Shown here: positions 44,748-54,289 of the stretch, in pieces
Layout: every line of letters starts with the position of its first letter
How positions within the stretch are numbered: the first letter of the stretch is position 1
Source: Clostridiaceae bacterium
GTDB taxonomy: Bacteria > Bacillota > Clostridia > CAYPLH01 > DUMO01
DNA: 64,000 nucleotides
Assembly: GCA_012839865.1 (NCBI GenBank)
Contig: DUMO01000054.1
Span: 1-64,000 of the forward strand
Direction: 5' to 3'
Translations under genes and position numbers: made by a program
Notes under the pieces: model-generated
The model's input: the letters and a program-made list of their open reading frames with translations, nothing else
What the model was told of the DNA's origin: nothing
The model's database searches: none

Positions 44748-44951
44748 TCCTCCGGCAGTCAGAAAAACACTTTGATGTGCTTTAAGATGTTTTTTCATCA
44801 CTGAGGCTTTTATTCCATTTATACGAAAAGGGCTATGCCTGAAAGGACCTTGAAAGTGCCGCTCTGAAAATGGCGCAAATAAATTGGCCAAAAGGGAAAT
44901 ATTCCGAAGAATCCTTGACAGAAGCGACATTATGTGTAGCCCTACGCCTTT

Positions 44952-45719
44952 CTATTCTGTTATGGCTGAAAGAGACCTTTTTATGCCCTCTGCAAGGGCG
45001 GTGGCTGCTTTTAATCTGAATTCGTCGGTTTTTAATAATTCCACATCTTTTTTATTTGATAAGAACCCCATTTCAACTATTACAGAAGGCATTTTTGCAA
45101 ATTTAAGCACCGCCAGATCCGTACGGTCATTTATTTTTCTGTCGTTTGTTTCAATGGATTTCATAAGCTCTTCCTGAATAATGCTTGCATATTCAATTTC
45201 ATCCAGATTTCCCTTTTTTAATGCTTTTGAAGGGTAATAAAGAGTTTGTGTGCCTCCTATGCTTGCATCATCATACCAATCGCAATGTATGCTTAAAAAG
45301 AGTGCTGCATTTTTCTCGTTTGCTATTTCAATTCTTTTTACATGATCTACAAACTCGTCTTTTTCTCTGATCATGTAAATATTAATGTTTTCTTCCCTTA
45401 AAATATCACGGAGTTTAAGGGCAATATCAAGTGCAATATCTTTTTCAACCGCGCCATTGTCCGAGCATCCCGGGTCAATGCCCCCATGTCCTGCATCTAT
45501 TACCACCAGCAACGAATCTTTCTCCGAAGAGTCTGTCCCGGATGTTTCTTCCTGTCCCTCCATGGGTCCGCTGTGATTTTCCTGCAAATTATCTTCCTGA
45601 TTTTGACCGGAAAGCCCGTCAAGATTCAGCAGGCTGTTTTCCTGGCTGCACCGTGTAATAAAAACGGAAGAAAAAATAAACATGGATAAAATTAAATTAA
45701 AAAAAACTTTTTTTATCAT
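44952..45719 (-). CDS. secreted N-acetylmuramoyl-L-alanine amidase
   Basis: 255 aa. N-terminal hydrophobic signal (about residues 4-22), an acidic, Gln/Glu-rich linker, then Amidase_3: DAGHGGIDPG, VEKDIALD, SIHCDWYDD and VEMGFLSNK. The Cys after ITR is not a good lipobox (Arg at -1), so a cleaved or uncleaved signal is more likely than a lipoprotein. GGAG is eight bases before the ATG. Second CwlD-family amidase in the window. Confidence 0.85.
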   Translation of the reverse strand: MIKKVFFNLILSMFIFSSVFITRCSQENSLLNLDGLSGQNQEDNLQENHSGPMEGQEETSGTDSSEKDSLLVVIDAGHGGIDPGCSDNGAVEKDIALDIALKLRDILREENINIYMIREKDEFVDHVKRIEIANEKNAALFLSIHCDWYDDASIGGTQTLYYPSKALKKGNLDEIEYASIIQEELMKSIETNDRKINDRTDLAVLKFAKMPSVIVEMGFLSNKKDVELLKTDEFRLKAATALAEGIKRSLSAITE

Positions 45720-46008
45720 TGGTGAACTCCATTCGGTTGATTTAATAAAACAGCTCTGCCAAGTTGAAAGTCTAAGATGCTTTTTTATCCGGCTGCCTGC
45801 GAAAGGTACCGACCATATGTAAACAGCTACAGGTCAATTATAAAAAACTTTTTCCAAAACCACAAGCAGAACATTAATTTTAAATGGGATTTGAGACACG
45901 AAGAACCATCCTCCCAGGTCGCCCCAGGCCACATTAAATGCTTTACTTTTCAAATAATTTAATATAAAATAGGAATATATGTTCGGTATTTAGGAGAGAA
46001 TTGCTAAA

Positions 46009-48291
46009 ATGAATTTGGAGCAAGTTCTGGACAGTTTCAGATATAACGAAAACATTATTAAAAATATAACCCACTGGCATGAGACCCTTCCCAAAGAAGC
46101 CTCTTATGAAGAAATTCCCGATTCTATCGATACTAGGCTCAAAACTGCCTTGCAAAAAAGGGGCATAACGAAACTGTATTCCCACCAGGCGGAGGCTATT
46201 AGACTGGTTAATGAAAATAAGGACATAGTTGTAGTTACGCCTACTGCGTCAGGGAAGACCATGTGTTATAACGTACCTGTGTTGAATGCCATACTTCAAA
46301 ATGACGAATCAAGGGCTTTGTTTATTTTTCCCACCAAAGCCCTGTCCAATGATCAGACTTCAGAGCTTCATGAGATAATAACTGAAGCGGGGATCGACGT
46401 AAAGACTTATACATATGACGGGGATACTCCCCAGACAGCCAGAAAAGCAATCCGCCAGGCGGGCCATATTGTTGTAACCAATCCGGATATGCTTCATGGC
46501 GGGATACTGCCTCATCATACCAAGTGGACAAAGCTTTTTGAAAACCTCAAATTTATTGTGCTGGACGAGGTCCACCAATACAGGGGTGTATTTGGCAGCC
46601 ACCTGGCTAATGTACTGAGAAGGGTTGAGAGGATATGCAGATTTTACGGGTCGAACCCGCAGTATATATGCTGCTCCGCTACCATTGCGAATCCGGGGGA
46701 GCTGGCTTCACGGCTTACGGGCAGGAGTGTCGAAGTGGTGGATAACAATGGTGCACCTACGGGGGAGAAGCACTTTATATTTTACAATCCGCCGGTAATA
46801 AACAAGGAACTTGGAATAAGAAAAAGCTCCACCCTGGAAGCCCAAAGGTTTGCTGAAACCTTTATAAAAAATGACGTTCAAACTATTGTTTTTGCACGGA
46901 GCAGGCTTAAGGTGGAGGTTTTGGTTACCTACCTCAAGGAAATACTTAAAAAGAAAATGAAGAACACTGACAGCATTAGAGGTTACCGTGGCGGTTACCT
47001 GCCCGGTTTAAGGCGCAGCATAGAAAAAGGCCTCAGGGAAGGAAGCATAAAGGGTGTGGTGAGTACCAATGCTCTGGAGCTAGGGATAGATATTGGAAGT
47101 CTGGAAGCCTGCGTAATGTGCGGTTACCCGGGAAATATTGCCAGCACGTGGCAGCAGGCGGGCAGGGCGGGAAGAAAAAATGGGACTTCGGCAGCTGTGC
47201 TGGTTGCAAGCAGCAGCCCTCTGGACCAGTTTATTATAAACAATCCGGATTACTTTTTTAACCGGAACCCGGAATATGGACTAATCAATCCGGATAATCT
47301 GGTTATATTGTATAATCATATCAAATGTGCGGCATTTGAACTTCCTTTTGAAGAGGGAGAGAAGTTTGGGGTTGAAACAACAGAGGAAATACTGGGATAT
47401 ATGGAGGAGGCCAAGATATTAAGACGGGTTGGAAAGCGCTGGCACTGGATGTCGGATGCTTTTCCGGCGGCGGATATCAGCCTCAGGAGTGCTGCAAATG
47501 AAAATTTCATTATTATTGATATAACCGACCCGCAGCGGAAGGTTATTGGTGAGATGGACAGGTTTACTGCCTCGATGCTTTTGCATGAACAGGCAATATA
47601 TTTACATGAGGGAATCCAGTATCAGGTTGAAAAGCTGGACTTTGACGACAAGAAGGCTTACGTCAGGCAGGTGGATGTTGATTATTATACGGATGCCGAT
47701 TTGGCAGTGGATCTTAAGGTTTTGGATGTTTTCAAAGAAGAAAAAAACGGAGATGTGCTAAGATCCTCAGGGGAGGTAATGGTAACCAGCAAGGTCAACA
47801 TGTTCAAAAAAATAAAATTCCATACCCATGAAAATATAGGATACGGTCCTGTAAGACTGCCTGAATTGGAGATGCACACTTCGTCATACTGGGTTGGCCT
47901 TCCTTCCGACATGCAGAATTACATGTCCAGGGAAGAAGCGCAAAACGGACTTCTGGGGCTTTCAAACATTCTCGCCAACTGTGCCCCCATTTATCTGATG
48001 TGCGACCCTGCCGACATCAATGTGGTTCCACAAGTTCGCTCAACATTTACTCAAAGACCGACCGTATACATTTACGACAGCTATCCTGGAGGCGTTGGGT
48101 TTAGTGAAAAGCTGTATGAATTGCACTCGGAGCTTTTCAAGACAGCCCGGGGGCTAATCGAAAAGTGCGGGTGCGAAGCCGGTTGCCCATCCTGTGTAGG
48201 ACCCCTTAATGAGTTTTCCGGTGACGCAAACCCGAAAAAAACCACCCTCAGGTTGATAGATATTGTATTGCAGAGTGAAAGCGGGGCATGA
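46009..48291 (+). CDS. mrfA: MrfA-type DExH helicase with DUF1998 (YprA)
   Basis: 760 aa. Superfamily 2 helicase with Walker A TPTASGKTMCYN, DEVHQY box, SATIANP motif III and QQAGRAGR motif VI. The C-terminus holds a four-cysteine cluster (CGCEAGCPSC) of the DUF1998 zinc domain. In Bacillus subtilis MrfA with MrfB repairs mitomycin C damage. AGGAGAG precedes the ATG. The mrfB-like gene follows four bases later. Confidence 0.9.
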   Translation: MNLEQVLDSFRYNENIIKNITHWHETLPKEASYEEIPDSIDTRLKTALQKRGITKLYSHQAEAIRLVNENKDIVVVTPTASGKTMCYNVPVLNAILQNDESRALFIFPTKALSNDQTSELHEIITEAGIDVKTYTYDGDTPQTARKAIRQAGHIVVTNPDMLHGGILPHHTKWTKLFENLKFIVLDEVHQYRGVFGSHLANVLRRVERICRFYGSNPQYICCSATIANPGELASRLTGRSVEVVDNNGAPTGEKHFIFYNPPVINKELGIRKSSTLEAQRFAETFIKNDVQTIVFARSRLKVEVLVTYLKEILKKKMKNTDSIRGYRGGYLPGLRRSIEKGLREGSIKGVVSTNALELGIDIGSLEACVMCGYPGNIASTWQQAGRAGRKNGTSAAVLVASSSPLDQFIINNPDYFFNRNPEYGLINPDNLVILYNHIKCAAFELPFEEGEKFGVETTEEILGYMEEAKILRRVGKRWHWMSDAFPAADISLRSAANENFIIIDITDPQRKVIGEMDRFTASMLLHEQAIYLHEGIQYQVEKLDFDDKKAYVRQVDVDYYTDADLAVDLKVLDVFKEEKNGDVLRSSGEVMVTSKVNMFKKIKFHTHENIGYGPVRLPELEMHTSSYWVGLPSDMQNYMSREEAQNGLLGLSNILANCAPIYLMCDPADINVVPQVRSTFTQRPTVYIYDSYPGGVGFSEKLYELHSELFKTARGLIEKCGCEAGCPSCVGPLNEFSGDANPKKTTLRLIDIVLQSESGA

Positions 48292-48295
48292 AAGC

Positions 48296-49510
48296 TTGGA
48301 TCTTATAAGAAAGCTTCAGATTTACAAGGAGAGCAATAAAATATCGAGGACCTTTGAAGACCGGGCAGACAGGGATGTCCCGGAAAAGCTGGGAGGTAAG
48401 GTTTGCTCCAATTTTCAGGGGAGTTGTGTTGTCATTGAAAATACTTATCCATTAAGCTATATTCACGGGGGATACCGGCTGGAGGATTTACTCTCGGTGG
48501 ATACCTCCCTCTTGGGTAAAATAAATCATGAGGCCGCCAACAGGCAGATAGATGACTTCCTGTTTTTGGATACCGAAACTACAGGCCTGGGTGGAGCGGG
48601 AACCGTGGCATTTCTGGTTGGAACAGGTTTTTTCCGGCAGGATTCTTTTGTGATAAGACAATATTTCATGCGGGACTATGATGAGGAACCTGCGGTTTTG
48701 GAGGACCTGAATTCTCTTCTTGGAGAATTCGGAGGCTTTGTGACATTTAACGGCAAGTCCTTTGACTGGAACCTTATAGAATCCAGATTTATCTTCAACA
48801 GAATGAAAATGAATCTGAAAAATCCTGTGCATCTCGACCTTTTATACCCCGCCAGAAAAATCTGGAGGTTAAAACTTGAAAGCTGCAGGCTGGTTTCCCT
48901 GGAGGAGAACATACTTGGAGAGTACAGGGTAAATGACATTCCCGGGGAGCAGATACCCGGGGTGTATTTCAAGTTTTTGAATGATGGTGATGTAACCGAC
49001 ATTTTAAGGGTGATAGAGCATAATCGTCTGGATATCATTTCAATGGTTTCTTTGCTTGCCAAAATACTTTCGATTGTTGAAAATCCCGTAAATCAAACAG
49101 ACGGCCTGGCAGAGCTCCTTGGAGTTGCACGAATTTTTGAATCATGCGAAGAAAAGGAAATGGTTATCAGGTGTTATGAAGAATGCATGAAAAATGACAA
49201 CGGTTTCTACGGGGAGACTGCAGCAAAAAAGCTTGGCGGCATGCATAAAAGAGATAAGGATTATGAAAAAGCAGTTGAGTGCTGGGAATATGTGCTGAAC
49301 AGCAAAGGCGGACACAGGATTTCCGCTTTGATTGAGCTTGCCAAGTATTATGAACACAAAGCCCGGGACTATGAAAAGGCTCTTGAGACAGTCCAAAAAG
49401 CCCTTGATATCTGTTTTGAATCAGTATACAGAAATGACAGGATTTTTGAAGACTTGAGGAAAAGAACCGTAAGGTTGAAAAATAAAATAGAGCGGGCTAA
49501 AAATGCATAG
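48296..49510 (+). CDS. mrfB: MrfB-type exonuclease (YprB) with TPR region
   Basis: About 404 aa. N-terminal RNase H-like 3'-5' exonuclease with DTETTG, FNGKSFD and HNRLDI as the acidic metal ligands; C-terminal helical repeats of TPR type (KDYEKAVECWEYVL). I use TTG at 48296, four bases past the helicase stop, nine bases after GCGGGG; an upstream TTG at 48263 would overlap. MrfA and MrfB together form a known interstrand-crosslink-type repair pathway in Bacillus. Confidence 0.86.
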   Translation: MDLIRKLQIYKESNKISRTFEDRADRDVPEKLGGKVCSNFQGSCVVIENTYPLSYIHGGYRLEDLLSVDTSLLGKINHEAANRQIDDFLFLDTETTGLGGAGTVAFLVGTGFFRQDSFVIRQYFMRDYDEEPAVLEDLNSLLGEFGGFVTFNGKSFDWNLIESRFIFNRMKMNLKNPVHLDLLYPARKIWRLKLESCRLVSLEENILGEYRVNDIPGEQIPGVYFKFLNDGDVTDILRVIEHNRLDIISMVSLLAKILSIVENPVNQTDGLAELLGVARIFESCEEKEMVIRCYEECMKNDNGFYGETAAKKLGGMHKRDKDYEKAVECWEYVLNSKGGHRISALIELAKYYEHKARDYEKALETVQKALDICFESVYRNDRIFEDLRKRTVRLKNKIERAKNA

Positions 49511-49611
49511 ATTAAGGTCATCTGCGGGTTTCTGGCCGATTGCCTTAAGTTGCCACTTCATAAGCAATCAAATTTGGTGTTTCAATATTGCAACAATAAA
49601 TCTCAACAAGT

Positions 49612-51111
49612 TTATCGTTTTCTTAACACAGCGCGAAGTACAAGCTTTCCTTTCTTTATAAAGTAACGCAGCCTGGAGAAGAGCTGGAGTCCTTTATATA
49701 CTCTTGCAGCCAGTTTTCTCATCAATCCGGAGTCGCTTCTTTTGGCCAAAAATTTGGATATTGGCCTTGCAAATCTGAACTGTGTCATGTAGATGAGGGC
49801 ATACCAGAAATTGGACACTGGACTGTCGTTTTTATAGCCCCAATACATGTTGTATTGCTCCTGAATTGAACTGTACATGATTTTGTCAAGCTCTTCCCGT
49901 GATAAAACATTCATGTCAATAGCCATATCAACTATATCGGTACCCGGAAGAAAATTCAGGCCGTGAAGCTGAAGCTCGTATGGCAGCTTGAGTTGCAGGC
50001 ACAACTCATAGGTTTGCTTTATATCCTCATCCGTTTCAAAGGGATGCTGGAGCATAAAATCGTAAATAACCTGAGGGACCTTGCATTTTTTCAGGACTTC
50101 GCCTGCTTTGATTATTTCATCCTGTGTTTCCAGGCGGTGAAAAATTACCTTCCGGACTTTTGGTGAACCGCTTTGTATACCCATTACAACCTTGTACAAA
50201 CCTGCGGAGACCAATTTGCTTATAAGCTCCTCGTTTACTTTCAGGGGATGTCCCCAGATTTCAAAGGGAAGCCCGATTTCTTTTTTGTACCTGCTGCTGA
50301 ATTCGTCAATCCATTCCGGGTCGTCGGAAAAAATTTCATCCCAGAAATGAATTACCTTAAGGCCTTTTATCCTGGCTTTTGCATCCTTAAGTTCAGCCAT
50401 TACACTGTTAACGCTTCTGAAACGGACATAATTTCCTTTTCCTTTGTATACACGTTTCAAATTAACCGATGAACAGTATGAGCAAACAAAGGGGCAACCT
50501 CTTGAAGCGGTCAGCTCATAGCTTACCGATTTTAACTGAGGGTCACCCGTAGCTATTGTATTGTTATGAATGAAATATTTATTGTTTCCTCCGACTTCAG
50601 GATAACCGTACTTGTCGATATTTTCGCATAATGGACGGATATCGTTTATATATGTTGCATCGTTTTTTTTGTAAGCAAGATTAAGAATGGAGTTAACTGC
50701 TTTATTGGAGTAAACTGCATGGACAAGTTCGCAAATTGCCTGCTCGCCTTCTCCACGGATTACATAATCGGCGTATTTCAGGCATTTTTCAGGGAAAAGA
50801 GTCGGGAATACACCACCCCACACAAGAGGTATTTTGAAATTTGAAGTTATCATGTCATTGACCTTGTACACTGTCTCCAGGTAAAGAGAGGCCATGACAC
50901 TCAATCCGATGATTCCCGGATTTACCTTCAATATAAGCTCCTTAAGCAGATCAAGTTCTTTTTCTGTGGCAGGTTGGGGCTTTACGCTGTTGAAATCCTT
51001 GAAAAACACCAATACAGTGTCATATCCCGCAGCTGTAAGCGCTTGCTCCAAATATCTGACACCCAGAGCCTTTTTATTATAAAAACCAATCAATAGCACC
51101 GGCCTATCCAT
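49612..51111 (-). CDS. cobalamin-binding radical SAM protein, copy 2
   Basis: 499 aa. N-terminal B12-binding-type Rossmann domain (residues about 1-150), lacking the DxHxxG histidine as in other BchE-like proteins, then a radical SAM domain with CPFVCSYC (CxxxCxxC). Paralogue of the gene at 51308-52792 over its full length. Substrate unknown; related proteins methylate or make C-C bonds in lipids, pigments or natural products. Last of a three-gene minus-strand group. Confidence 0.82.
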   Translation of the reverse strand: MDRPVLLIGFYNKKALGVRYLEQALTAAGYDTVLVFFKDFNSVKPQPATEKELDLLKELILKVNPGIIGLSVMASLYLETVYKVNDMITSNFKIPLVWGGVFPTLFPEKCLKYADYVIRGEGEQAICELVHAVYSNKAVNSILNLAYKKNDATYINDIRPLCENIDKYGYPEVGGNNKYFIHNNTIATGDPQLKSVSYELTASRGCPFVCSYCSSVNLKRVYKGKGNYVRFRSVNSVMAELKDAKARIKGLKVIHFWDEIFSDDPEWIDEFSSRYKKEIGLPFEIWGHPLKVNEELISKLVSAGLYKVVMGIQSGSPKVRKVIFHRLETQDEIIKAGEVLKKCKVPQVIYDFMLQHPFETDEDIKQTYELCLQLKLPYELQLHGLNFLPGTDIVDMAIDMNVLSREELDKIMYSSIQEQYNMYWGYKNDSPVSNFWYALIYMTQFRFARPISKFLAKRSDSGLMRKLAARVYKGLQLFSRLRYFIKKGKLVLRAVLRKR

Positions 51112-51196
51112 TAATTTGTTCCCCCACCCTTTTTCATATCAAAAAAACTCAAACCAACACTACTTTATTTTACTATACTGTTTGGTTATTTACAAC

Positions 51197-51300
51197 TGTC
51201 CCGGAGACCAGGCGGTTCCTGTGGTTCCAGGCCGGGTTGAGGTTTTTCTTGATTCCCCATACATGACCGGGGCGGCTGAACCGGGACGAGGGGGACGGTT
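51197..51300. repeat. GC-rich inverted-repeat patch between radical SAM genes
   Basis: GTCCCGG (around 51198) and CCGGGAC (around 51280) are inverted, and GGTTCCTGTGGTTCCAG and GGGGACGGTTCC lie inside or beside it. Similar phrases (CGGTTCCCGTGGTTG, GGCGGTTCTTGTGGTC) occur near 55185 and 28555. It may be a fragment of a REP-like palindromic repeat. Confidence 0.4.
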
Positions 51301-51307
51301 CCATTCT

Positions 51308-52792
51308 CTATCTCATAGCTCGCAGCAGAAGGCGCCCTTTTTTGTAATAATAGCGCAGGCGGCTTAAAGGCCTGGCCATTTTGCAGAGTTCAATTGCAGG
51401 CCGCATCATTGAATATTTGTCTGCCATGAACCTGGCAACAGGCCTCATGGGGGCAAACTGGGATAAATAAATCAGTGAGTACCAGAAGTTGGATTGTGGT
51501 GTTTTATTGTTAAGGTGCCAATATTTTCTATACTGTTCGTTCATTGGACTGTACATTATTTTCTCCAGTTCTGCTCTGCTCATGATTCCTCTTTCCACAA
51601 CCATTTCCGATATGCCGGTGCCCGGAAAATAATTGAGGGCATGGAGCTGAAGCTCAAAAGGAGGCTCAAGTTTGCTGCACAGAATGTAACTCTCCCTTAT
51701 GTCTTGCTCTGTTTCAAAGGGGTGCTGCAATATAAAATCATATATAACCTGTGGTACTTTGCACTCATTTAAGATTTTACTTGCGTTGAATATGTCTTCC
51801 TGGGACTCGGGCCTGTGGAATATTTCCTTTCTTATTCTTTCTGAACCGCTTTGTATTCCCATTACCGCTTTAAACAGTCCTGCCTTTACCAATTTTTGAA
51901 TTAAATCTTTGCGGACAGTGAGGGGGTGCACCCAGATTTCAAAAGGAAGATCAATTTCCTTTGCATACCTTGATACGAATTCATCCACCCATTCGTCATC
52001 GGAGGGGAATATCTCATCCCAGAAATGAATGAATTTCAAATTGGGAAGCTTGACCCTGGCTTCATTAAGTTCATCCATAATACTTTCGACACTCCGAAAG
52101 CGTATGTAACGCCCCTTGCCTTTGTATATTCTTTTTAAATTGACTGATGAACAGAAGGAACAGGAAAAGGGGCACCCCCTTGATGCGGCAAGCTCATAAC
52201 TCAAAGCTTCCATTTGAGGGTCTTTTCGGATTATCCGGTTGTTGTCAATAAAGAATTTGTTTGCCCCGCCAATTTCAGGGTAGCCATACCTGTCCAGATT
52301 TTGCTCCAGCAAGCGCACATCATTCATTTTGAATGTTCCATTATGCATATATGCAAGGTTTGATATGTTTTCACAGGTTTTTTTATTTATAATTGAATCA
52401 GCCAGTTCGGCCAAGGCTTCCTCGCCTTCTCCGATGATTACAAAGTCAGCATGTTCCAGGCATTTTTCAGGGAACAGGGAGGGATACACACCACCCCAGA
52501 CTATAGGTATTGAAAAGCTGCTTCGCAATGTATTATTAACATGATAAACTGTCTCAAGATATAATGAAGTCATGACGCTAAGACCTATCAGAGAAGGTTT
52601 AAGGGCAGAGACTGTCCGGGTGAGCAGTTCAAGTTCGGCTTTTGTGGTGCTTCCCGGTTTGATGCTGTTGAAACCTTTGAAAAATATTATATTAACCGGT
52701 ATACCATGGGCTGTCAGGGACTTTTCAAGGTACCTTACCCCCAGCGCTTTTTGATTATGAAAGGCTATTAGCAAAACCGAATTGTTATCCAT
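51308..52792 (-). CDS. cobalamin-binding radical SAM protein, copy 1
   Basis: 494 aa with B12-type N-terminal domain and a radical SAM domain with CPFSCSFC. The frame opens at 52927, but GGAGG before the ATG at 52792 (MDNNSVLLIAF) fixes the start. Sequence similarity to the gene downstream is high throughout (LGVRYLE, WGGVYP versus WGGVFP, IHFWDEIF, YDF[IM]LQHPFET, ELQLHxLNxxPGT), so the pair arose by tandem duplication. Preceded by a methyltransferase gene. Confidence 0.84.
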   Translation of the reverse strand: MDNNSVLLIAFHNQKALGVRYLEKSLTAHGIPVNIIFFKGFNSIKPGSTTKAELELLTRTVSALKPSLIGLSVMTSLYLETVYHVNNTLRSSFSIPIVWGGVYPSLFPEKCLEHADFVIIGEGEEALAELADSIINKKTCENISNLAYMHNGTFKMNDVRLLEQNLDRYGYPEIGGANKFFIDNNRIIRKDPQMEALSYELAASRGCPFSCSFCSSVNLKRIYKGKGRYIRFRSVESIMDELNEARVKLPNLKFIHFWDEIFPSDDEWVDEFVSRYAKEIDLPFEIWVHPLTVRKDLIQKLVKAGLFKAVMGIQSGSERIRKEIFHRPESQEDIFNASKILNECKVPQVIYDFILQHPFETEQDIRESYILCSKLEPPFELQLHALNYFPGTGISEMVVERGIMSRAELEKIMYSPMNEQYRKYWHLNNKTPQSNFWYSLIYLSQFAPMRPVARFMADKYSMMRPAIELCKMARPLSRLRYYYKKGRLLLRAMR

Positions 52793-52951
52793 TAAAAATC
52801 CTCCGGTTAGAGAATAACGATTACACACCAAAAAAAATGCCTGTATGCTTAACCTGCCTGATATGCCAATAAAATATTCCTTGTCGCAGGAAAAGTCCTC
52901 AGCAATAAATTTTTGGTTGCTAATCATTTATTATCTAACTAAAGGACAAAA

Positions 52952-53803
52952 TTATTCAGGTTTTTTGAGAACACAGACCACCATTTTTACAAATCCCTCT
53001 TTGATTACAGGTATGCGGGAGGTAAAGGCCAAAAACTTTCTTAAGGGCACCTCCCGGTAGTAATCAATGCTGAAATCCGCATTTTCAAGAATCTTTTGAA
53101 ACCGTGCAATGGTCATTTTATTTATATATGAAATGTACTCGCAGCCGCTTCCGTCTTTTGAAATGCGAAGTTTAATCCGCTCCTGCTCGTCAGGAAGTTT
53201 GCTGACCAGTTCCTTGTATACTTCAATGAGGGTATTCTCGTTAAAGAAAAAATGAACCCAGGGAATGCCTATTGCATCACTAAGATGGGCACCGTAAGGA
53301 TGATAATAGGGAGGAAAATTTATGTAAAGCCTTCCGCCGGGCTTTAGCACCCTGCGGCATTCTTTTAATATTTCTTCCGGGTTTGCCACATGTTCCATGG
53401 AATCATTCATTATTATCGTATCAAAAAAGTTGTCGTCAAAAGACAAGTGTGTTGCATCTCCTACAACAAACCGGAACCTGTCTGAAAGCCCCTTTTCCTG
53501 TGCCAGTTGGTTGGCTTCGATTTCATACTGGGGAAGTATGTCTATGCCGTACACCATGGATGCGCCAAGGGAAGTGTAGTATATGGTCTTTCCTCCTGCC
53601 CCGCAGCCAATATCCAGTACGGTTTTGTCTTTGAAAATATCATCGGCGCTGTAACGCTCAAGATAATATTTGATGGTTTCCCTGCCCTTTTGATACTGCC
53701 AGCGGTTCAATGACATAATGCCTTTGTTTTGAAGGTTCAAAGGATGCTCCGGCAGAGGGAAAACTTTGTTCAGTAATTTGCAGGCTGTTTTTTTAAAGCT
53801 CAT
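52952..53803 (-). CDS. class I SAM-dependent methyltransferase of radical SAM cluster
   Basis: 283 aa with motif I VLDIGCGAGGKTIYY (near residue 61), an acidic GIDILP, and MNDSMEHVANPEEIL, a ubiE-like Methyltransf_11 pattern. The ATG follows AAAGGA. It is first in the minus-strand group with the two radical SAM genes. Together they suggest a small methylating biosynthetic unit of unknown product. Confidence 0.82.
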   Translation of the reverse strand: MSFKKTACKLLNKVFPLPEHPLNLQNKGIMSLNRWQYQKGRETIKYYLERYSADDIFKDKTVLDIGCGAGGKTIYYTSLGASMVYGIDILPQYEIEANQLAQEKGLSDRFRFVVGDATHLSFDDNFFDTIIMNDSMEHVANPEEILKECRRVLKPGGRLYINFPPYYHPYGAHLSDAIGIPWVHFFFNENTLIEVYKELVSKLPDEQERIKLRISKDGSGCEYISYINKMTIARFQKILENADFSIDYYREVPLRKFLAFTSRIPVIKEGFVKMVVCVLKKPE

Positions 53804-54289
53804 ATTTTTTCCTTTTCTCTGAAGTTTATTTTTATATCAAAATTTACTCAGTATATTATATTTCCCCAAAAAATCAATGCTTACATATTGCCTTATTTAA
53901 TAATAAAGCATCATCAAAGCAATTACAAGAGCCTAGCCTAAAGCCCGTGACTTTAGCCACCGTAAATGAAATGTATGCAGAACAATAACAAAATAAAGCC
54001 ATTTGTTATTGTTCTGCATACATTTCATTCAAGTCAGGCTATACCTAAAAAGTAATGATTGATTGTGCAGAGGTGGCAGCAGGGATTCGGTCCTATTGAC
54101 CTGTTTGTTAGTGTTATTATAGAATGATGGTACGAACAGTAAACTTGACAGCATGCTGTAATTTGACAGATTATGCTTCATTCTCCATAAACGCCGTACT
54201 TCATTTGAGATTAAACCATCTTTTGAAAGCATATTATATTTGGAGCAGAATATATTCAAAGCAGCCAAAGTTGGCAGGGAGTGATTAAT
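53804..54289. other. intergenic region with palindrome between methyltransferase and AraC genes
   Basis: No supported gene. A minus-strand open frame at 54029-54268 has no ribosome site and begins in the hairpin region, so I rejected it. The 28-bp palindrome at 53966-54030 is the main structure. Confidence 0.55.
53966..54030. repeat. perfect palindrome, repeat family copy 2
   Basis: 28-bp arms at 53966-53993 and 54003-54030 are exact inverted complements around a 9-base centre (ataaagcca). The arm sequence AATGAAATGTATGCAG matches the ends of the element at 21933-22135. Confidence 0.8.

Noticed and set aside
54029-54268. 79-codon minus-strand frame beside the palindrome
   Set aside because: No ribosome site and no resemblance to any family.
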